DNA of 64,000 nucleotides from FEN-299 sp963727765 (lineage in GTDB: Bacteria > Acidobacteriota > Vicinamibacteria > Vicinamibacterales > Fen-181): contig CAVSGZ010000009.1 in assembly GCA_963727765.1 (NCBI GenBank), positions 62,001-126,000 of the forward strand, given 5' to 3'. Within the stretch, counting starts at the first letter, position 1. Every line of letters begins with the position of its first letter. Below are positions 60,194 through 64,000 of the stretch, one piece after another. The notes below the pieces were generated by a model that was not told where the DNA came from, did not search any database, and saw only the letters and a program-made list of their open reading frames with translations. The translations under genes were made by a program, and so were the position numbers.

Positions 60194-61486
60194 ATGACCC
60201 AGTCCTCGTCTCCGCCACGTCGCGCCGTGATCATCGCGGTCGGCAGCGAACTGCTGACGCCGCTGCGCTCGGACACCAACTCCCTGTTCGTCACCGCCCG
60301 TCTCAACGAGCTCGGGATCGAGGTCGTCGCCAAGCTGATCATGGGGGACCATCGCGACCAGCTGTCGGCCGCCATCCGCGAGAACCTCCTCCGCGCGGAC
60401 GTCCTCGTGCTCACCGGCGGCCTCGGCCCGACCGACGACGACGTGACCCGCCATGCGGCGGCCGACGCGCTTGGCCTCACGCTGCGCGAGGACCCCGCGA
60501 TCGTCGAGTCGATCCGCGAGCGCTTCGCGCGGCGCGGCGTCGAGATGCCCGCCGTCAACCGCGTGCAGGCGCAGGTGCCGATCGGCGCCTCGGTGCTGCC
60601 CAATCCGAACGGTACGGCCCCGGGGCTCTGGATCGAGCAGGAGGGCAGGCACATCGTGCTGCTGCCCGGCCCGCCCCGCGAGATGCAGCCGATGCTCGTG
60701 TCGGCCCTCGACGAGCGCCTGGCGCCGGTCTGCGCCGGCGCGCGTCTGTACCGGCGGGTGCTCGGGATCGCGGGGCGGAGCGAGTCGCAGGTCGAGCAGG
60801 TGGCGCAGCCGGTGTATTCGGGATGGACCGCGTGGCAGCCCCCGATCTCGACGAGCATCCTGGCGGCTCCGGGGCAGATCGAACTGCACCTCTCGGTTCG
60901 CGCCGCCGACCAAGAGCGGGCGTGGTCCTCGCTCGACCGCGCGACCGACGAGATGCTCGCCGTGCTCGGGAGCGACGTGTTCAGCACGGACGGTCGTCCG
61001 CTCGAGCAGGTGGTCGGCGAGATGCTTCGGGGCCGGTTCTGGCGCGTCGCGACGGCCGAGTCGTGCACGGGCGGCCTCCTGGCGTCGCGCCTGACTGACG
61101 TGGCGGGCAGCTCCGATTACGTCGAGCGCGGCGTGGTCTGCTACAGCAACCGCGCCAAGACGGATCTGCTCGGTGTGCCCGACGAGATCATCAGACGTCA
61201 TGGTGCGGTCAGTGAGGACGTCGGGGTGGCGATGGCCGAGGGCATCCGCGAGATCGCCGGCGTGGAGGTCGGCGTCGGCATCACGGGCATCGCCGGTCCC
61301 GGCGGGGGGACAGAGCAGAAGCCGGTCGGCACCGTGGTCGTCGCGATCGCCTTTCCGGGCGGCACGCGCGTGAGCCGGTTCCTGTTTCTCGGCGCGCGCG
61401 CGCAGGTCAAGTTCCAGGCGTCGCAGGCGGCGCTCGACATGGTGCGGCGGGCGCTGGCGGAGTTCCTGCCCGCGCCGGGCGCCTGA
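60194..61486 (+). CDS. cinA: CinA-family protein: COG1058 pyrophosphatase + nicotinamide-nucleotide amidase
   Basis: This 430-aa two-domain protein joins an N-terminal MoCF-like domain (AVGSELL...SDTNSLFVTARL, LTGGLGPTDDDVTRHA, LLPGPPREMQPM; ADP-ribose pyrophosphatase in studied members) with a C-terminal PncC domain (ATAESCTGGLLASRLTDVAG, GITGIAGPGGGTEQKPVGTV) that deamidates nicotinamide mononucleotide in NAD recycling. Length matches full-size CinA. The name comes from competence induction in some Gram-positives; here pyridine nucleotide salvage is the likelier role. The gene lies between pgpA and thpR. Confidence 0.94.
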   Translation: MTQSSSPPRRAVIIAVGSELLTPLRSDTNSLFVTARLNELGIEVVAKLIMGDHRDQLSAAIRENLLRADVLVLTGGLGPTDDDVTRHAAADALGLTLREDPAIVESIRERFARRGVEMPAVNRVQAQVPIGASVLPNPNGTAPGLWIEQEGRHIVLLPGPPREMQPMLVSALDERLAPVCAGARLYRRVLGIAGRSESQVEQVAQPVYSGWTAWQPPISTSILAAPGQIELHLSVRAADQERAWSSLDRATDEMLAVLGSDVFSTDGRPLEQVVGEMLRGRFWRVATAESCTGGLLASRLTDVAGSSDYVERGVVCYSNRAKTDLLGVPDEIIRRHGAVSEDVGVAMAEGIREIAGVEVGVGITGIAGPGGGTEQKPVGTVVVAIAFPGGTRVSRFLFLGARAQVKFQASQAALDMVRRALAEFLPAPGA

Positions 61487-61513
61487 GCGTCGCAGCCACG
61501 CGGAGGGAGAGCG

Positions 61514-62098
61514 GTGCGCCTCTTTCTCGCCGTCGAGCTCGATGAGGCCGTACGCCGGGCGGCTGGGGACACGGCACGCATGCTGGCAGCCGCGCTCGAC
61601 CGACGTGGGATCAGGCGCGGCATTTCCTGGGTGGCGCCCCTCCACCGGCATTTCACGTTGCACTTCCTCGGCGAAGTGGACGAACTGACGGCCCGGGCCG
61701 TGTCCGATCGGATGGGCGTGGCGCTCTCCACGCCACCCTTCGAGGTCTCGCTCGCCGGCCTGGGCACGTTCCCGCCGGCGGGCCCTCCGCGGGTGATCTG
61801 GCTCGGGGTGGGCGATGGGGCGGGCGCGCTCGCCGCGGTGCACGGCGAGACGGGGCGCCGCCTCGACGGACTGTGCGTCCCCCGCGAGGACCGCCCGTTC
61901 AGCGCCCACCTGACACTGGGCCGCGTCAAGACCCCGCTCGGCCCTCGCCTGGCCGAAGCGCTGGCTGAGGCGTCCCCGGTCCGGGAAGCCCGGTGCCGCG
62001 TCGACCATGTCACGCTGTTTGAAAGCCACCTGTCTCCGCGCGGCGCGACCTATTCCGTGATCGCCACCGCCCGGCTCGGGTATCATCAGCCGTCATGA
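61514..62098 (+). CDS. thpR: RNA 2',3'-cyclic phosphodiesterase (2H family)
   Basis: This 194-aa protein has both HxT(x) motifs of the 2H superfamily: HRHFTLHFLGEV near residue 50 and FSAHLTLGRVK near residue 138, with the two His/Thr pairs of the active site. Bacterial ThpR (formerly LigT) opens 2',3'-cyclic phosphates and can join tRNA halves in vitro. The start is GTG 61514, with GGAGGGAGAG upstream, 27 bases after cinA. It overlaps gpsA by ATGA (62095-62098). Association with cinA is frequent. Confidence 0.92.
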   Translation: MRLFLAVELDEAVRRAAGDTARMLAAALDRRGIRRGISWVAPLHRHFTLHFLGEVDELTARAVSDRMGVALSTPPFEVSLAGLGTFPPAGPPRVIWLGVGDGAGALAAVHGETGRRLDGLCVPREDRPFSAHLTLGRVKTPLGPRLAEALAEASPVREARCRVDHVTLFESHLSPRGATYSVIATARLGYHQPS

Positions 62099-63099
62099 GC
62101 GAAATCGCGGTCCTCGGATCGGGGAGTTGGGGCACGGCGCTCGCCGTGCATCTCGCGCGCGTCGGCCACGGCGTGCGGCTGTGGGCGCTCGAGCCCGAGG
62201 TCGTGTCGGGCATGCGCGCTGAGCGCGTCAACCACGTGTTCCTGCCCGGGATTCACCTGAGCGAGACGATCACGCCCTGCGAGTCGCTCGGGGACGCCGT
62301 CGCCGGTGTGGACCTCGTGCTTGTCGTGACACCCTCGCACGGGACGCGCGGCGTGGTGCGCGCGGCCGCGCCGGCGATGGGCCCGACGGCGACGGTCGTC
62401 AGCGCGACCAAGGGACTCGAGGTCGAGACCCTGTTGCGCCCCTCGGAGGTCATCGCGCAGGAGGTGGGGCCGGGGCGGCCAGTGGTCGTGCTGTCCGGGC
62501 CGAGCTTCGCGCGGGAGGTGGCGCTCGGCCTGCCGACGGCCGTGTGCGCGGCATCGACCGACATGGCCGCCGCCGAACGGGTGCAATCCGAATTCCGGGG
62601 GCGCGCCTTCCGCCTCTACACGACCGACGACGTGGTGGGCGTCGAGATCGGCGCGGCGATCAAGAACGTCATCGCCATCGCCGCGGGGGTCGTCGAAGGC
62701 CTCGGGCTCGGCCACAACGCGATGGCCGGCCTCATCACGCGCGGCCTGGCCGAGATCTCGCGCCTGGCTCACGCGCTCGGCGGGCGCCGCGAGACGCTGG
62801 CCGGACTGTCGGGGCTCGGGGACCTCGTCCTCACGTGCACCGGCAGCCTGAGCCGGAACCGCCAGTTCGGCATCGAGCTCGGACGCGGCCGGAGCCCGCG
62901 CGAGATCCTCGGCGAGATGAAGATGGTGGCCGAGGGCGTCAAGACGACGGGCGCGGCGCTGGCGCTCGGCGAGCGGCACGGCGTGGAACTGCCGATCACG
63001 GCGCAGATGGCCGAAGTGCTCGAGCGGGGCAAGGATCCGCGCGCGGCCGCTGAGGCGCTGATGCTGCGGCCGCAGCGGGTCGAGGTCGATGGTCGATGA
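62095..63099 (+). CDS. gpsA: Glycerol-3-phosphate dehydrogenase [NAD(P)+]
   Basis: GpsA reduces dihydroxyacetone phosphate to sn-glycerol-3-phosphate for phospholipid synthesis. The 334-aa protein has the Rossmann start VLGSGSWGTALAVHLA, VSATKGLE, VVLSGPSFAREVALGLPTAV, GAAIKNVIAIAAGVVEGLGLGHNA with the catalytic Lys, the substrate block GLSGLGDLVLTCTGSLSRNRQFG and ELPITAQMAEVL near the end. It overlaps thpR by ATGA. Together with pgpA in the same run it links this operon to phosphatidylglycerol synthesis. Confidence 0.97.
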   Translation: MSEIAVLGSGSWGTALAVHLARVGHGVRLWALEPEVVSGMRAERVNHVFLPGIHLSETITPCESLGDAVAGVDLVLVVTPSHGTRGVVRAAAPAMGPTATVVSATKGLEVETLLRPSEVIAQEVGPGRPVVVLSGPSFAREVALGLPTAVCAASTDMAAAERVQSEFRGRAFRLYTTDDVVGVEIGAAIKNVIAIAAGVVEGLGLGHNAMAGLITRGLAEISRLAHALGGRRETLAGLSGLGDLVLTCTGSLSRNRQFGIELGRGRSPREILGEMKMVAEGVKTTGAALALGERHGVELPITAQMAEVLERGKDPRAAAEALMLRPQRVEVDGR

Positions 63100-63111
63100 T
63101 AAGATCCTTGA

Positions 63112-64000
63112 ATGAGCGTGTTCGGCCGCATTCGTGAGAGTCTCTCCCGCACCACCCAGCAGATCGTCGAACGCTTCGAAGCCATCGTCCAGCGCGCCGA
63201 CGCGCCCGATCGCCGCATGCGCGAGGTCGACGTCGACACGCTCGACGCGCTCGAAGAGCTGCTGATCTCCGCCGACGTCGGCCTGCCCGCCACCAGCCGG
63301 ATCGTGTCCGCCGTCAAGGCGCGCGCGCGCCACGGCGAGAGCCTGCGCGATCTGGTGAAGCAGGAGATCCGGTCGGTGTTCGAGAGCGTGGAAGGGCAGC
63401 CTCGCCCGCCGGCCGATTCCGCGTCGCCCCGCGTCGTGCTGATCGTCGGCGTCAACGGCACGGGCAAGACCACGACGGTCGGCAAGCTGGCGAATCTCTA
63501 CAAGACGTCGGGCGCGACGCCGCTCGTGTGCGCCGCCGACACGTTCCGTGCCGCCGCCGTCGAGCAGCTCCAGATCTGGGCCACGCGCGCCGGCGTCGAC
63601 ATCGTCCGGGCGAAGGACGGCGCTGACCCGGCGGCGGTGGTGTTCGACGCGGTGTCCTCGGGCAAGGCGCGCGGACGCGACCCGATCCTGATCGACACCG
63701 CGGGACGCATCCACACGCGCGTGAACCTGATGAACGAGCTCGAGAAGATCCGCCGCATCGCCGCGCGGGAGGTGCCCGGCGCGCCGCACGAAGTCCTGCT
63801 GGTGCTCGATGCGACGGTGGGACAGAACGGGCTGTCGCAGGCGCGCGAGTTCACGAGCGTCGCGGGCGTCAACGGGATCGTGCTCGCGAAGCTCGACGGC
63901 ACCGCCAAGGGAGGCGTGGCCGTCGCGATCGCCCACGACTTGAAGATCCCGATCCGCTACGTCGGCGTCGGCGAGGGAATCGACGACCTCGTGCCGTTCT
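63112..64000 (+). CDS. ftsY: Signal recognition particle receptor FtsY, partial
   Basis: The gene runs off the right edge after 296 codons. The protein begins with a short basic helix (MSVFGRIRESLSRTTQQIVERF) instead of a long acidic A domain, followed by the N domain (LEELLISADVGLPATSRIV) and the G domain: GVNGTGKTTTVGKLA (G1), DTFRAAAVEQLQIWA (G2), DTAGRIHTRVNLMNEL (G3) and LAKLDGTAKGGVAV. FtsY docks SRP-ribosome complexes at the membrane. The ATG 63112 is 12 bases after the gpsA stop; there is no clear ribosome site. Confidence 0.96.
   Translation, partial: MSVFGRIRESLSRTTQQIVERFEAIVQRADAPDRRMREVDVDTLDALEELLISADVGLPATSRIVSAVKARARHGESLRDLVKQEIRSVFESVEGQPRPPADSASPRVVLIVGVNGTGKTTTVGKLANLYKTSGATPLVCAADTFRAAAVEQLQIWATRAGVDIVRAKDGADPAAVVFDAVSSGKARGRDPILIDTAGRIHTRVNLMNELEKIRRIAAREVPGAPHEVLLVLDATVGQNGLSQAREFTSVAGVNGIVLAKLDGTAKGGVAVAIAHDLKIPIRYVGVGEGIDDLVPF

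Noticed and set aside
60095..62086. Minus-strand open frame of 663 codons opposite cinA and thpR
   Set aside because: It crosses two well-defined genes on the other strand and has no recognisable fold pattern.

Overview
The window is about 64 kb of chromosome at high GC (roughly two thirds by eye), densely packed with genes, from a Gram-negative bacterium. It has TolC/RND/MacAB-type envelope pumps, lipoprotein maturation (Lgt), a TonB-type protein, TatA and GroESL with a CIRCE operator. The mix of a transaldolase/glucose-6-phosphate isomerase fusion, a DHOD-like/NifJ pair, a long-form IspH and a TPR-sigma54 activator suggests an Acidobacteriota-like organism (Vicinamibacteria would fit). That placement is inference; no rRNA or other marker gene is present. 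I saw no tRNA, rRNA, CRISPR array, insertion sequence or phage gene.

Layout. 1-5.9 kb (minus): TolC, periplasmic adaptor and RND pump, then the start of a universal stress protein. 6.0-7.8 kb (plus): ECF sigma factor, anti-sigma factor, lgt. 7.8-13.1 kb (minus): TPR protein, DHOD-like protein, NifJ. 13.4-16.1 kb (plus): Tal-Pgi fusion. 16.1-19.7 kb (minus): PilZ protein and TPR-sigma54 activator. 19.9-25.1 kb (plus): a tesA/ybbA/ybbP-like operon, then DksA-like protein, ferritin-like protein and folK. 25.2-34.4 kb (minus): ECF sigma, anti-sigma, ispH, Spy-like protein, TolC, MacA-like adaptor, MacB-like ATPase and permease, and a small secreted protein, all in one direction and closely spaced; this looks like an envelope-stress and efflux locus. 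34.6-35.5 kb (minus): SpoIID-like lipoprotein. 35.6-44.8 kb (plus): gatB, ftsE, ftsX, an orphan 96-aa protein, glycerate kinase, rnr, selB. 44.8 kb (minus): tatA. 45.2-52.0 kb (plus): stress-like protein, TonB-like protein, VanZ-domain protein, alanine-type aminotransferase, GH31 glycosidase. 52.1-54.1 kb (minus): groEL and groES. 54.4-55.8 kb (plus): cysS. 55.8-56.9 kb (minus): Fis-like protein and purC. 57.1-64 kb (plus): flippase-like membrane protein, nrdR, RDD protein, pgpA, cinA, thpR, gpsA and the start of ftsY.

The most striking feature is that three genes (MacB-like permease, selB, GH31) are each broken by what looks like one extra base. The groEL 3' end also becomes conventional if one base is removed. 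After removal each gene has an exact whole-codon length. This points either to assembly error or to unusual gene decay, and it should be settled before any of these genes is called a pseudogene.

Many genes overlap by ATGA or GTGA, so translational coupling is common here. Several start codons also have a -10-like hexamer only a few bases to about 60 bases upstream.
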